Source: Pseudoalteromonas byunsanensis (lineage in GTDB: Bacteria > Pseudomonadota > Gammaproteobacteria > Enterobacterales > Alteromonadaceae). From it: a stretch of DNA of 64,000 nt. The notes under the pieces are model-generated. The model worked only from the letters and a program-made list of their open reading frames with translations, made no database searches and was not told the origin of the DNA. Below, one piece after another: positions 25,754 to 34,615 of the stretch. The stretch covers positions 286,762-350,761 of the forward strand of contig NZ_MNAN01000037.1 in the NCBI RefSeq assembly GCF_001854475.1, read 5' to 3'. Each line of letters opens with the position of its first letter. Within the stretch, counting starts at the first letter, position 1. A program made the translations under genes and the position numbers.

Positions 25754-26484
25754 AAACAAGTGAAATTTACAACAGCGCGACACATGTCTGGCTAGTACTT
25801 GGGAGAGACTCAAACAAATCAAATCACATCATCGACACCAACCAGTATTTGATTAAAAGCACTGACGAAGCAATTATTTTAGACCCAGGAGGCATTGAGC
25901 TTTTCTCACCAATGCTTGCCAGCATACTCAAGCACGTTACTTTAGAACAAGTCACTACTTTATTTGCTTCGCACCAAGACCCCGATATTATCTCTTCACT
26001 AGGGCTTTGGGATAAGGCCCTGCCGCAGGCGACTCTCCATGCACCTTGGCTATGGGAAGGATTTATTCGCCACTTTGGTATGGATAACATTACCTATCAA
26101 CCCATCAAGGACGAAGGTGGAGAAATCAAAATTGGCAAGGCCACATTGCGATTTGTACCGGCCCACTACCTGCATTCTTCAGGCAACTTTAATGTGTACG
26201 ACCCCAAAGCAAGAATATTAATGAGTGGTGACATTGGAGCGGCACTTGAAAAAGGTGAGCCACCTATGTTTGTTGAAGATTTTGCCAGTCATGTTAAATA
26301 TATGGAGTATTTTCATCGCCGCTGGATGCCTTCAAACCGAGCCAAAAATGATTGGATCTCCCGTGTCAGAGAACTAGATATCGATATAATGGCACCACAA
26401 CATGGTCGTATTTTCAAAGGTGAGATGGTACAGGAATTTTTAGAGTGGTTTTCACGTTTAGATGTGGGCTGCGCATATAAATAA
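25750..26484 (+). CDS. Metallo-beta-lactamase-fold di-iron protein (ODP-like oxygen sensor)
   Basis: 244 residues starting with TTG inside the upstream stop. The metal motif is HQDPDIIS (about 77) instead of the hydrolytic HxHxDH, matching the HxExD type of flavodiiron/oxygen-binding di-iron proteins. Further ligands appear in HYLHSSGNFNVYD, MSGDIG and APQHGRIFKG. No flavodoxin domain follows, as in ODP sensor proteins. Together with the MCP-like partner, an oxygen- or NO-sensing module is likely (inference). It has no signal peptide; cytoplasmic. An alternative is a divergent MBL hydrolase. Confidence 0.8.
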   Translation: MKTSEIYNSATHVWLVLGRDSNKSNHIIDTNQYLIKSTDEAIILDPGGIELFSPMLASILKHVTLEQVTTLFASHQDPDIISSLGLWDKALPQATLHAPWLWEGFIRHFGMDNITYQPIKDEGGEIKIGKATLRFVPAHYLHSSGNFNVYDPKARILMSGDIGAALEKGEPPMFVEDFASHVKYMEYFHRRWMPSNRAKNDWISRVRELDIDIMAPQHGRIFKGEMVQEFLEWFSRLDVGCAYK

Positions 26485-26511
26485 ACCACTCATTTGAGAT
26501 AGATGCGGCTG

Positions 26512-26859
26512 TTAGCTGTCTGACCAAACGGCTAACTCGTTACCACTGGGTTCAATAAAGTGAAACCTTCTACCGCCAGGGAAACTAAAAATATCTTTGT
26601 TAATAGATCCCCCCTCCTGTTGCACGCGCTCTAGTGTGAGTTCAAGTTGGCTACTATAAATAACCACCAGTGCACTGCCACTGATGGTACTTGCCGATAG
26701 TTCACCACGATAGAAACCACCTTCGAGACCTGAGTTACTAAATGCAATATAATCAGGGCCATAGTGTTGAAATTGCCACCCAAAAGTGCGACTAAAGAAC
26801 TGCTCAGTAGCAGCTAAATCGTGGGCCGCAAACTCCACATAATTGATATGATTTTGCAT
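26512..26859 (-). CDS. VOC family (glyoxalase-like) protein
   Basis: 115 residues from the ATG at 26859, which has the very strong site AAGGAGAGGAAT before it; the frame continues upstream to 26919 without family sequence. INYVEFAAHDLAATEQFFSR and HFIEPSGNELAVWSD are the two conserved ends of a single-unit VOC fold. The family includes glyoxalases, dioxygenases and resistance proteins; the substrate cannot be told. It is convergent with the di-iron gene, 27 bases apart. Confidence 0.85.
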   Translation of the reverse strand: MQNHINYVEFAAHDLAATEQFFSRTFGWQFQHYGPDYIAFSNSGLEGGFYRGELSASTISGSALVVIYSSQLELTLERVQQEGGSINKDIFSFPGGRRFHFIEPSGNELAVWSDS

Positions 26860-27009
26860 ATTCCTCTCCTTGTTGAAACGTATCATGAACGGATTAATAT
26901 TAACGAAATATATCCCCAAAATATTTACATGATTATTATGTAATTCAATACATTAGCATAACTTCTCAAAGATAACTTACTCCTTCATTAGACCAAAGTA
27001 TATTGGTTA

Positions 27010-27048
27010 AAAGTGGTACAACACCGTACCTTTGAAAGTGATACAACA
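27010..27048 (+). promoter_or_regulatory. Direct repeats upstream of the cellulase gene
   Basis: AAAGTGGTACAACA (27010-27023) and AAAGTGATACAACA (27035-27048) differ by one base and are 25 bases apart, ending 21 bases before the ATG. GGTAC/GTACC also pair between them. This is a possible binding site of an unknown regulator of the cellulase. Confidence 0.4.
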
Positions 27049-27069
27049 TGTTAACAATAGGAGATCATC

Positions 27070-28263
27070 ATGATCAAGAAGATACTTAGTCTTATCACTT
27101 TTATATATTTATCATTATTTAATTCATATGGTTATGCTAATAACTGTGAGGGCATTAACGAATATCCAAACTGGACAAGAAGTAACTGGGCTGGTGTTTA
27201 CGACCATGCCCTAGGCGGCGACAAAATGCACCACCAAGGCATTCTATATCGCGCGAAATGGTGGACCAATTCAATACCAGGAAATGGCAGTGTCTGGGAA
27301 ACCCTCGGTGCGTGTCAAAGTACTCCACCTGTTAGTGAAGGCCCTTTCAGTCGTCATGGTAAGCTTAGTGTATGTGGCACCAAATTATGCGACAAAAATA
27401 ATCTCCCAGTACAACTTAAAGGTATGAGTAGTCATGGACTGCAATGGTTTGGCTTAAATAAATGTTTAACTCAAAACTCGCTACAGGTACTAGCTCAAGA
27501 CTGGCATGCTGACATCATACGTTTAAGTCTATACGTCCAAGAAGGTGGGTATGAAACTAACCCCAGTGCCTTTACCAATCAGGTGAATGAGTTGATTGCT
27601 ATGGCCAGCGACTTAGACATGTATGTATTGGTTGACTGGCATCAGCTTGACCCAGGAGACCCTAACTTTAATCTCGCCAATGCCAAACAGTTTTTTAGTG
27701 ACATCGTCACCGCGAACAAAACCAGAGACAATGTAATTTATGATATCGCCAACGAGCCAAATGGTGTCAACTGGCAACGTATTTACGACTACGCCGTTGA
27801 GCTGATCCCAGTGATCCGTGATATTGACCCCGATGCAGTGGTGCTTGTAGGGACGCATGGCTGGTCAACATTTGGCGCTTCCGATGGTGGCTCGTTCAAC
27901 GATGTGGTACTTCAACCATTACCGTTTAACAACATTATGTATACCTTCCACTTTTACGCAGCGTCACATCTTGATTACCACCGCAACATGTTAGATCAGG
28001 CATCAGATGTCTTACCGGTATTTGTCACCGAGTGGGGCACCCAAGATTATAAAGGGGAAGGTGACAATGACTTTGACAGTGCACAGGCCTATCTTGATCT
28101 CATGGCTAGTAAACATATTAGCTGGACGAACTGGAACTATTCCGATGACTGGCGTTCTGGCGCGGTATTTAAAGTGGGCTCATGCGCACAGGGACTATTT
28201 GGTGATGAGCAGCTAAAACCCGCGGGTGTATGGCTTAAAGAGCAAATCAAGCAAGGACACTAG
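27070..28263 (+). CDS. Secreted GH5 cellulase with N-terminal CBM5-type domain
   Basis: 397 residues. Signal peptide (about 1-23). A chitin/cellulose-binding CBM5/12 module follows (about 25-77: YPNWTRSNWAGVYDHALGG and QGILYRAKWW), then a short linker and a GH5 catalytic domain (about 90-395). The acid/base Glu is in DIANEPNG (about 229) and the nucleophile Glu in VTEWGTQ (about 320). It hydrolyses beta-1,4-glucan outside the cell. In the known Pseudoalteromonas Cel5G the CBM is C-terminal after a long linker; here the order is reversed and the linker is short. GGAG precedes the ATG. Confidence 0.92.
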   Translation: MIKKILSLITFIYLSLFNSYGYANNCEGINEYPNWTRSNWAGVYDHALGGDKMHHQGILYRAKWWTNSIPGNGSVWETLGACQSTPPVSEGPFSRHGKLSVCGTKLCDKNNLPVQLKGMSSHGLQWFGLNKCLTQNSLQVLAQDWHADIIRLSLYVQEGGYETNPSAFTNQVNELIAMASDLDMYVLVDWHQLDPGDPNFNLANAKQFFSDIVTANKTRDNVIYDIANEPNGVNWQRIYDYAVELIPVIRDIDPDAVVLVGTHGWSTFGASDGGSFNDVVLQPLPFNNIMYTFHFYAASHLDYHRNMLDQASDVLPVFVTEWGTQDYKGEGDNDFDSAQAYLDLMASKHISWTNWNYSDDWRSGAVFKVGSCAQGLFGDEQLKPAGVWLKEQIKQGH

Positions 28264-28274
28264 ACTCTTGACTT

Positions 28275-28307
28275 CACAGGCTAGCAGCTACACGCTACTA
28301 GCCTGTG
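28275..28307. terminator. Hairpin between convergent cellulase and binding-protein genes
   Basis: CACAGGCTAG and CTAGCCTGTG are perfect 10-base arms with a 13-base loop, situated between stops at 28263 (+) and 28316 (-). It lacks T-runs, so its strength is uncertain. Confidence 0.55.
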
Positions 28308-28315
28308 TTAAAACG

Positions 28316-28723
28316 CTAAAATTTACCAATCACCTTTACTGCTCCAGTAACTTTGCCACTATCAACATAACCAATGGCGTCGGTATTTCCGGCAACAAAG
28401 TCAAGCACAGCTTGTTCACTATCTAACCCTTCAGGTGGCGTGCCTTTGCCCGTAAAAATTAGCTTTGACCAATAGGCTTTATATTGACTACTCGACTTAC
28501 CAAGCACATTACTTGTAAATTCATCGACCACGTTCCCACTGTTCAAACTAACCGCTTGTACCTTTGTTCCATCATTAAATGACTTCGTTTTACCCAAATA
28601 GATTTTAGCAATGCTGTCTTTATCAAGCGTATTGCCATTGCTAGGGTGCACAATAACTGAAACCTCAGCGGCACAATGAGCGCTTGCTGCTAGCAATATA
28701 CAAGTTGCAATCGTTTTTTTCAT
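28316..28723 (-). CDS. PstS-like periplasmic phosphate-binding-type protein
   Basis: 135 residues from the ATG at 28723 (GAGAGG site); longer frames to 28771 overlap the porin gene. Signal peptide MKKTIATCILLAASAHCAAE, then VSVIVHPSN, IAKIYLGKTKSFNDG and SEQAVLDFVAGNTDAIGYVD, the features of a one-domain PBP-like protein related to PstS. It is only about half the size of true PstS and lacks a transporter nearby. It starts 10 bases after the porin stop, so the two are one transcript. This porin/PstS-like pairing is common in marine gammaproteobacteria; the role is unclear. Confidence 0.85.
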   Translation of the reverse strand: MKKTIATCILLAASAHCAAEVSVIVHPSNGNTLDKDSIAKIYLGKTKSFNDGTKVQAVSLNSGNVVDEFTSNVLGKSSSQYKAYWSKLIFTGKGTPPEGLDSEQAVLDFVAGNTDAIGYVDSGKVTGAVKVIGKF

Positions 28724-28733
28724 ATTTGCCTCT

Positions 28734-29927
28734 CTAGAACACCAAGTCAACCGCAACCGCGATAACATCATTATCTTGATTTATCACGTCATTATCCAAG
28801 CGACTCCAATCAATTTTAAATGCCGCCGAAGGATGAAAATCATAGCGTGCGCCTATGGTTATCGTGTTGGTATTAACACGAGTCGCATTTAAAGCGCCAT
28901 TCATAAGATCTCTGATCAACGGAGCATTTGGGTTAGTCGGATCTGTCGAAACTGGAACCACAGAGCCATTTGCAAGCGTTACCGTCGTCGGTACTTGATT
29001 AAAACGGCTACTAGGATGCTTGTCATCATTGTCTTCATAAGTGACATGCAACGTCCAATCTTCGAGTCGATAACCAGCTGAAATATAGTATTGCGACTGT
29101 TCAGGCAACAAACTATTGTCCACTTCGATTTCTGTATATTCACCATCAAGTAAGAAGTTGCTGTAATCAATCGCAAAACCTAACCCTAAAAATGAGCCAT
29201 CGTCTTTATCTATGACCAATTGGCTAAGTTGTTCTTGCAAACCATAGTTTTGCAATGCGCCAGACAACCCAACCAAGGGCGCAGAGTTATTTAAACTGAT
29301 ACTCGTCTGTGCAACGACATAGGATGCACGCAATGTGAGCCAGTCTCGAGACATGGTCCAATTGAAACCCGTGATATCATTGAGGGTAGAATCATCACTG
29401 TCGGTAATAGCGCTGGCCTTGCCTTCATAGCGCCCATACACAATTTGCAACGATGAGTCCCACAGCCCTAACTGTGAAGTATAAAGCAAGCTCATTCCTG
29501 TTGGAGTGGTTGATGCAAAGCTATAAACCGATGTGGGTGGACGTACCCAACGATACGCATAGCCTACTTCTATAAAATCAGAGTATCTAAACAAGGGTAA
29601 TCGCATTTTCCCTGCACTCAGACGCAGGTGTTCATTAATATCATATGATACATAAGCCCATTCGAACCCTGCATCGTAATCTTCATTGCCTCGGGCCACG
29701 ATTTGAGCAGTGGCGCTAATGCCATTCCCTAAATCGGACGAAACTTGCAGGGCAAACATGCTTTCGTTACTGAATGAAATCTCATCTTCGTAGCCGAATA
29801 CACTCATATTATCGTCAGTCGCTGACCCCGCAACAATGGAGGCAAAACCATTGATACGCAGGTCTGCGCCGTATGCTGTACCATTAATGGCGCAACATAA
29901 AGCTACAGCTATTAGTCGTTTTTTCAT
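28734..29927 (-). CDS. Outer-membrane porin-like beta-barrel protein
   Basis: 397 residues with signal peptide MKKRLIAVALCCAINGTAYG followed by DLRINGFASIVAGSA and many alternating beta strands. SFSNESMFALQVSSDLGNGI and the FEWAYVSYDINEHLRLSAGK stretch are typical of alteromonad porins. The C-terminus DVIAVAVDLVF ends in phenylalanine, the outer-membrane assembly signal. It is cotranscribed with the PstS-like gene. Substrate specificity is unknown. Confidence 0.85.
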   Translation of the reverse strand: MKKRLIAVALCCAINGTAYGADLRINGFASIVAGSATDDNMSVFGYEDEISFSNESMFALQVSSDLGNGISATAQIVARGNEDYDAGFEWAYVSYDINEHLRLSAGKMRLPLFRYSDFIEVGYAYRWVRPPTSVYSFASTTPTGMSLLYTSQLGLWDSSLQIVYGRYEGKASAITDSDDSTLNDITGFNWTMSRDWLTLRASYVVAQTSISLNNSAPLVGLSGALQNYGLQEQLSQLVIDKDDGSFLGLGFAIDYSNFLLDGEYTEIEVDNSLLPEQSQYYISAGYRLEDWTLHVTYEDNDDKHPSSRFNQVPTTVTLANGSVVPVSTDPTNPNAPLIRDLMNGALNATRVNTNTITIGARYDFHPSAAFKIDWSRLDNDVINQDNDVIAVAVDLVF

Positions 29928-30085
29928 AGTGTCATCCCAATTGATAATTTATTAAACATCAATATCTCCTTGAGTATAGAAGCGAATTTTTCTTTTACCT
30001 TATTGGGCCCAGCTAAATCAGCTTAAAAACGATTGCTTTTTAATATGTTATCAAAACAGGTATGCGCTAATTATTAGTTACAAAC

Positions 30086-30115
30086 AAAAAAGCCTTCACA
30101 GATGTGAAGGCTTTT
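30086..30115 (-). terminator. Rho-independent terminator of ybbA-ybbP
   Basis: AAAGCCTTCACA and TGTGAAGGCTTTT pair around GA, with T-runs on both sides. It lies 33 bases after the permease stop at 30148. Confidence 0.88.
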
Positions 30116-30147
30116 GTACTGAGCTTTACTGCTTTGTTTTTCAGCTG

Positions 30148-32664
30148 TTAAGCTATTTTTCGAAGTAAGCCTTGTGTGTTTTGTCGCATTGTTTTGGCGA
30201 CCATAAAATAACCGATAACTGACACAAAACCGGCACCGGTAAGCGGTCCCAACAACCACACATATGGGTGCATTTTTCCACTTACATCAAACAGTTGCTG
30301 TTGTATAACCAACAGTGCAATATCACTCACTACAGCCGCAACAAGTCCTGCAATGGCTCCTAATAGCAGAAACTCATACAAAGTCGCCAATTTGATCAGT
30401 CTACCCTTAGCACCTAAAGTACGCAGTATGACCACCTCTTGCATTCGCTCAGCAAGGCTTGCTTGAACTTGAGAAACTAAGACCAACGCACCACTTATCA
30501 ATACAATCGTCAATACAAACCCAATGGCCAAAGATACTTGAGCTATTATCGACTGAGCCTGTTCAAGACGACTTTTTATATCAATCATGCTGATCGTTGG
30601 ATATTGCTGGAGCATGCTACTGATAGCCTTTGTATGGTGCTCTTCAAGTTTGGCTGCACTGAAATATGTAACGGGCAGTTGTCCTGCCATATTTGGACTT
30701 AGGATCATAACAAAATTTGGTTTAAGAGTTCCCCAGTCCACACTTCTAAAACTGGTGACAACAGCCTCAAATCGCTGCTCATCGACAAGAAACCCAATGG
30801 TGTCGCCAAGCTCCAAATCTAACTGCTCTTTCCATCCTTCAAATACCGACACTTCAATACGTCCATCGGTTACCTCACTACTAAACCACTCACCTTCAGT
30901 AATTTCATTTCCTTCAGGTAGCTGTGAGAGCCAAGTTAAATTAGGTTCGCGATTCACACCTCGTCGTTCGTTTTCATCTTTTTGCTCTTGCTCCCCTTCT
31001 TGACGAGACACTCGACGTTCCAACTGTTCGTCATTTATCGAGTCAACTCGCGCATTGAACACTGGATAAAAATCTTCGTGAGTGATTTTATGTTGACTAA
31101 AAAACGCAGTAAGTGGCTGCACTTCATCTTCAGCAATATTGATGAGAAACATATTAGGCGCATCTGCTGGCACTTGTGTTTGCCAGTCTGAGATCATGTC
31201 ATTTTTTAGTACCACCAAAAACAGCATCAGTTTAATCGCTAACGCAAAACTTATCAGTTGTATCGCATTAGCGTTGGCGCGCTTTTGTAATGTTGCAATT
31301 GCTAATGACCAACTCGAACCGGGGCTTAGTCCCAGCTTTCTACCCGCACTAAAAATGAGTCGCGAAAAACCAAATAACACAGCAATGACCAGTAGTGTCG
31401 AACCAAATAAGATCAATGTAGTAATTAACTGCGCACTAAACATCCACATCAACAAGAAAATAGTCAATAACGACAACCCAACATGTACACGACTTAACGC
31501 CAATTGATCGCCAAGATTGCGTCGCAATACACGCAAAGGTGGAATATCAAACAAGTCAAGTAGAGGCTTTAACGAAAACATTAAGGCACACACAATGCCG
31601 ATAAAAATAGACATAAGCCAAGGTTTGAAACCCGCGGCAGGCAACTCGGCATCCATAAATTTAGCTAGATAATCAGCCCCGATATGTTGCAAACCAAAAC
31701 CAATGATCAAGCCGACCATAATGGAAAAGCCAGTCACCAAGCTCAAGTGAAGTAAGAAAATATTGCGGATAACCGAGCGACTTCCGCCCAAAGTTTTCAT
31801 CATCGCAACGGGGTCGTACTGACGTTCACAATAGCGTTTAGCTGACACCGCCATCGCTACTGCTGCCAGCATGATACCAAACAAACCAGCTAACAATAAA
31901 AACCGCTCAGCACGCATCAGATTATCTCCTAACGGCGACTGTCTGTCTTTGATGCCTTGCCATGACTGATTCGCTTTGAGTTGCGGTTTAAGCCATGAAT
32001 AAAACTCTGCCAGTTGCTGTTCCTCTCCCGCAAACAGTAACCGGTGAAATACGCGACTGCCAGGTTGTACGGCCTTAGTGGCGGCAATATCCTCATAATT
32101 AAGTAACACTCTGCGGTTCCCCGCCAGTGAGAAGAAAGGCGCATCCGGTTCAGTTACCAATACTTTACTAACAATGAAATTTCCAGCACCTAATTCAACA
32201 CTATCACCCACTTGTACGCCCAAACTGTAGAACAAACCTTCGCTTAACCACAGCTGCCCTGCTTGAGGTGCGCCGCGTATTTCATAAGGTTGTCCAGCTA
32301 AGCTGTCTTTTAAAGTTACTTCTCCACGTAATGGATAAGCTTCAGACACCGCTTTTACCGAACCAAGTACCAGCTCATCGTTGGCAAACAGCATAGAATC
32401 AAAATACAACATCTTTGCCGTTTGTAACCCAAACTCTTGACCTTTATTTAAAATTTCGGGGCTAAGGGCATGGTTACTCGATAAGCGACGGTCCGCAGCG
32501 ATAAAGTCACTGGTTTTTTGCTCTATGTTTAAGCCAATACGCTCGGTCACCGAAGACAGACTGAACACCGTAAGCACAGCTAATGAAATGGCTGCGAAAA
32601 TAATCGATAGCTCGCCTCGGCGAAACTCTCGCGAAAATAGTTTTAATGCTAATTTAACCCACAT
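30148..32664 (-). CDS. ybbP: YbbP-type ABC transporter permease (FtsX domains)
   Basis: 838 residues from the ATG at 32664, preceded by AAGGAGAGG. Two FtsX-like four-helix blocks (about 240-400 and 690-830) and extra helices flank large periplasmic loops, and LKLFSREFRRGELSIIFAAI is the usual N-terminus. It overlaps the end of the ATPase gene by 11 bases, so the pair is translationally coupled. Divergent tesA beside ybbA-ybbP repeats the E. coli locus order. The complex is probably of the lipoprotein/lysophospholipid-handling MacB/LolCDE type; the true substrate is unproven. Confidence 0.9.
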   Translation of the reverse strand: MWVKLALKLFSREFRRGELSIIFAAISLAVLTVFSLSSVTERIGLNIEQKTSDFIAADRRLSSNHALSPEILNKGQEFGLQTAKMLYFDSMLFANDELVLGSVKAVSEAYPLRGEVTLKDSLAGQPYEIRGAPQAGQLWLSEGLFYSLGVQVGDSVELGAGNFIVSKVLVTEPDAPFFSLAGNRRVLLNYEDIAATKAVQPGSRVFHRLLFAGEEQQLAEFYSWLKPQLKANQSWQGIKDRQSPLGDNLMRAERFLLLAGLFGIMLAAVAMAVSAKRYCERQYDPVAMMKTLGGSRSVIRNIFLLHLSLVTGFSIMVGLIIGFGLQHIGADYLAKFMDAELPAAGFKPWLMSIFIGIVCALMFSLKPLLDLFDIPPLRVLRRNLGDQLALSRVHVGLSLLTIFLLMWMFSAQLITTLILFGSTLLVIAVLFGFSRLIFSAGRKLGLSPGSSWSLAIATLQKRANANAIQLISFALAIKLMLFLVVLKNDMISDWQTQVPADAPNMFLINIAEDEVQPLTAFFSQHKITHEDFYPVFNARVDSINDEQLERRVSRQEGEQEQKDENERRGVNREPNLTWLSQLPEGNEITEGEWFSSEVTDGRIEVSVFEGWKEQLDLELGDTIGFLVDEQRFEAVVTSFRSVDWGTLKPNFVMILSPNMAGQLPVTYFSAAKLEEHHTKAISSMLQQYPTISMIDIKSRLEQAQSIIAQVSLAIGFVLTIVLISGALVLVSQVQASLAERMQEVVILRTLGAKGRLIKLATLYEFLLLGAIAGLVAAVVSDIALLVIQQQLFDVSGKMHPYVWLLGPLTGAGFVSVIGYFMVAKTMRQNTQGLLRKIA

Positions 32665-33367
32665 TGACAGCCTCTCCTTCACGGATAGTTTCCAATTTAC
32701 CGCCCTCAATATGGATGATACGGTCGCATTGATGAGCAAGCTGTTCATCATGGGTCACAAGTACCAAAGTTGTGCCGTTTTGTTTATTCAAATCAAACAA
32801 TAGCTTTTCTATCATGTGACCATTTTTGCTGTCTAAATTTGCAGATGGTTCATCCGCGAACAAAATTTTAGGCGTGCCGATAAATGCACGGGCAATGGCA
32901 ACTCGCTGTTGCTCACCACCCGATAATTGGGAAGGGTAATGCTCTAAACGATGCGATAGCCCCACTTTTTCAAGTAGTTCAATGGCCTGTTGTTTAGCAT
33001 TTTTTTCCCCTGCAAGTTCGGCAGGTAGCATCACGTTTTCCAACGCAGTTAAGCTTTGTACCAACATGAAGGACTGAAAAACAAAACCCACCTTCTCTGC
33101 CCGTAACTGAGCTCGTTGCTCCTCATCCATTAGCTCTAACTGCTCTGTATCTAAGCTGATCTCCCCTTGTGTTGCAACGTCTAACCCTGCCAGCAAGCTC
33201 AATAATGTTGATTTACCAGAACCTGAAGCACCAACAATCGCGACTGACTCCCCCGACTTGACAGAAAAATTGATATCACTGAGGATAGTGAGCTCGCCCT
33301 CTAAGGTGTTTACACGCTTAGTAAGCCCCGAGACATTAATGATATTTAACTGAGAAAATACTGACAT
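32654..33367 (-). CDS. ybbA: ABC transporter ATP-binding protein YbbA
   Basis: 237 residues of the LolD/YbbA class. Walker A is GASGSGKST (about 46), the signature LSGGEQQRVAIARA (about 148), Walker B ILFADEPSANLDS (about 169) and the H-loop LVTHD. It energises the downstream permease. No alternative start exists for about 100 residues, so the ATG at 33367 is firm. That start codon shares two bases with the ATG of the divergent tesA gene. Confidence 0.95.
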   Translation of the reverse strand: MSVFSQLNIINVSGLTKRVNTLEGELTILSDINFSVKSGESVAIVGASGSGKSTLLSLLAGLDVATQGEISLDTEQLELMDEEQRAQLRAEKVGFVFQSFMLVQSLTALENVMLPAELAGEKNAKQQAIELLEKVGLSHRLEHYPSQLSGGEQQRVAIARAFIGTPKILFADEPSANLDSKNGHMIEKLLFDLNKQNGTTLVLVTHDEQLAHQCDRIIHIEGGKLETIREGEAVNVG

Positions 33368-33995
33368 GACACGTTTCTTCCTAAAGTTCTTAGTAATTTC
33401 CTTGCTAACTGTGCAATCGTTTAGCAGCTTCGCAAAAGATAAAATTATGATTATTGGTGATAGCTTAAGCGCAGGCTACGGACTGGAACAAGCACAAGCT
33501 TGGGTTAATTTGTTACAAAATAAATACGTAGCAGAGCAAAAACCGATCGAAATAATCAATACAGCCATAAGCGGACAAACGACAGACAACGCACTACTTA
33601 AGATTGGCGCATGGTTAGCAGCACATAAACCAAGCCATGTACTCATAGAGTTAGGCGGCAATGATGGAATTCGCGGCTTTCCGATTAAGTTACTACAAAA
33701 GCATCTTACCGAGCTGGTTACTAAAAGCCAACGTTCTGGCGCGCATGTAGCATTAATGGAGATTCAGATCCCGCCTAATTTGGGGCCAAGATACACAAAA
33801 ATGTTCACCGACAGCTACAGCAAAGTAGCAAACAGCACTGAGGCATATTTGATGCCTTATTTTATGGTGCCAATAGCAGTTAACCCAGATCTAATGCAAG
33901 ATGACAACTTACACCCAAATGCAAAAGCACAGCCCATTATCAGAGATTTTATGGACAAGGAGATTTCAACTTGGCTAAAACAAACCAAACAATAA
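33366..33995 (+). CDS. tesA: TesA family acyl-CoA thioesterase/lysophospholipase (SGNH hydrolase)
   Basis: 209 residues with a signal peptide ending near SFA (residue 23). SGNH motifs: GDSLSAGYG (Ser about 31), the ISGQTT block, LGGNDGIRG, and DNLHPN (Asp and His about 180). It is a periplasmic multifunctional esterase like E. coli TesA. The arrangement divergent to ybbA is conserved. The two genes start on the same CATG, leaving no intergenic space, so both promoters must lie inside the opposite coding sequences. Confidence 0.93.
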   Translation: MTRFFLKFLVISLLTVQSFSSFAKDKIMIIGDSLSAGYGLEQAQAWVNLLQNKYVAEQKPIEIINTAISGQTTDNALLKIGAWLAAHKPSHVLIELGGNDGIRGFPIKLLQKHLTELVTKSQRSGAHVALMEIQIPPNLGPRYTKMFTDSYSKVANSTEAYLMPYFMVPIAVNPDLMQDDNLHPNAKAQPIIRDFMDKEISTWLKQTKQ

Positions 33996-34101
33996 GGTAA
34001 GAAAGGTTAAGGAAAAAGAAAAATTTATAGGTGTCTAGCTCTACTCACTATTAACTAGCTATAGCCGATTTAGTCGATAGAGCCGACACCGCTCAGTGTG
34101 G

Positions 34102-34275
34102 TTAGGCTGACGTATTAGTCAGCCATTTAATAAAGCTTCTCGCATCACTTGGCGAAGCAAAACGGGTATTTCTCATTCCCATTTTATCTGCAAAGATAAC
34201 ATTACTTTTATTTACTGAGATTGACAGCACAGGCTGTGCAATTTGGATCACAGATCCATTATATTCATATGACAT
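34102..34275 (-). CDS. Small uncharacterised protein (57 residues)
   Basis: A frame from the ATG at 34275 to the TAA at 34102 reads MSYEYNGSVIQIAQPVLSIS at its start and GMRNTRFASPSDARSFIKWL near its end. An in-frame stop lies 18 bases upstream, so the ATG is the only start. Composition is protein-like rather than random, but the ribosome site is weak (GTGAG) and I know no family. The final codons overlap a perfect hairpin, GGCTGAC/GTCAGCC (34105-34124). It could be a real small gene or a fragment. Confidence 0.4.
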   Translation of the reverse strand: MSYEYNGSVIQIAQPVLSISVNKSNVIFADKMGMRNTRFASPSDARSFIKWLTNTSA

Positions 34276-34325
34276 AGAAAACTCACAAATTTATGTCGAA
34301 AAACCGACAAATTAATTAAATAAGC

Positions 34326-34562
34326 TTCACTACAGTGTTGACGATATTCCCATCGATTAGTGCCTTAAAAGGCTCGGTCCAGCCACGAGGATATTCTGGC
34401 TAAGTGGTCGCCGTACAATAATTCAGCTTTTGATTTTTTAATGCTGGCTTACTGGATCAGGGTAAGAAAGGACATTATAAACTGGCCACTCGCGTAGAAA
34501 GCGATGGCCCAAGGGGCGAAATTTACCACCGAATCCAAATAAAAAGCAAGCAATTGTTGTAA
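34326..34562 (+). pseudogene. Decayed reading frame with three internal stops
   Basis: One frame runs 79 codons but is broken by TAA, TAA and TGA in the middle. Its ends look like protein: ISALKGSVQPRGYSG before the first stop, and NAGLLDQGKKGHYKLATRVE then SDGPRGEIYHRIQIKSKQLL at the end. I cannot name the family. A relic of a larger gene is the simplest reading; chance is not excluded. Confidence 0.3.
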
Positions 34563-34615
34563 TTTATTTCATCCTCCAACTTTATTGCCTACGATCCTAC
34601 CTACAACAATCAGAT

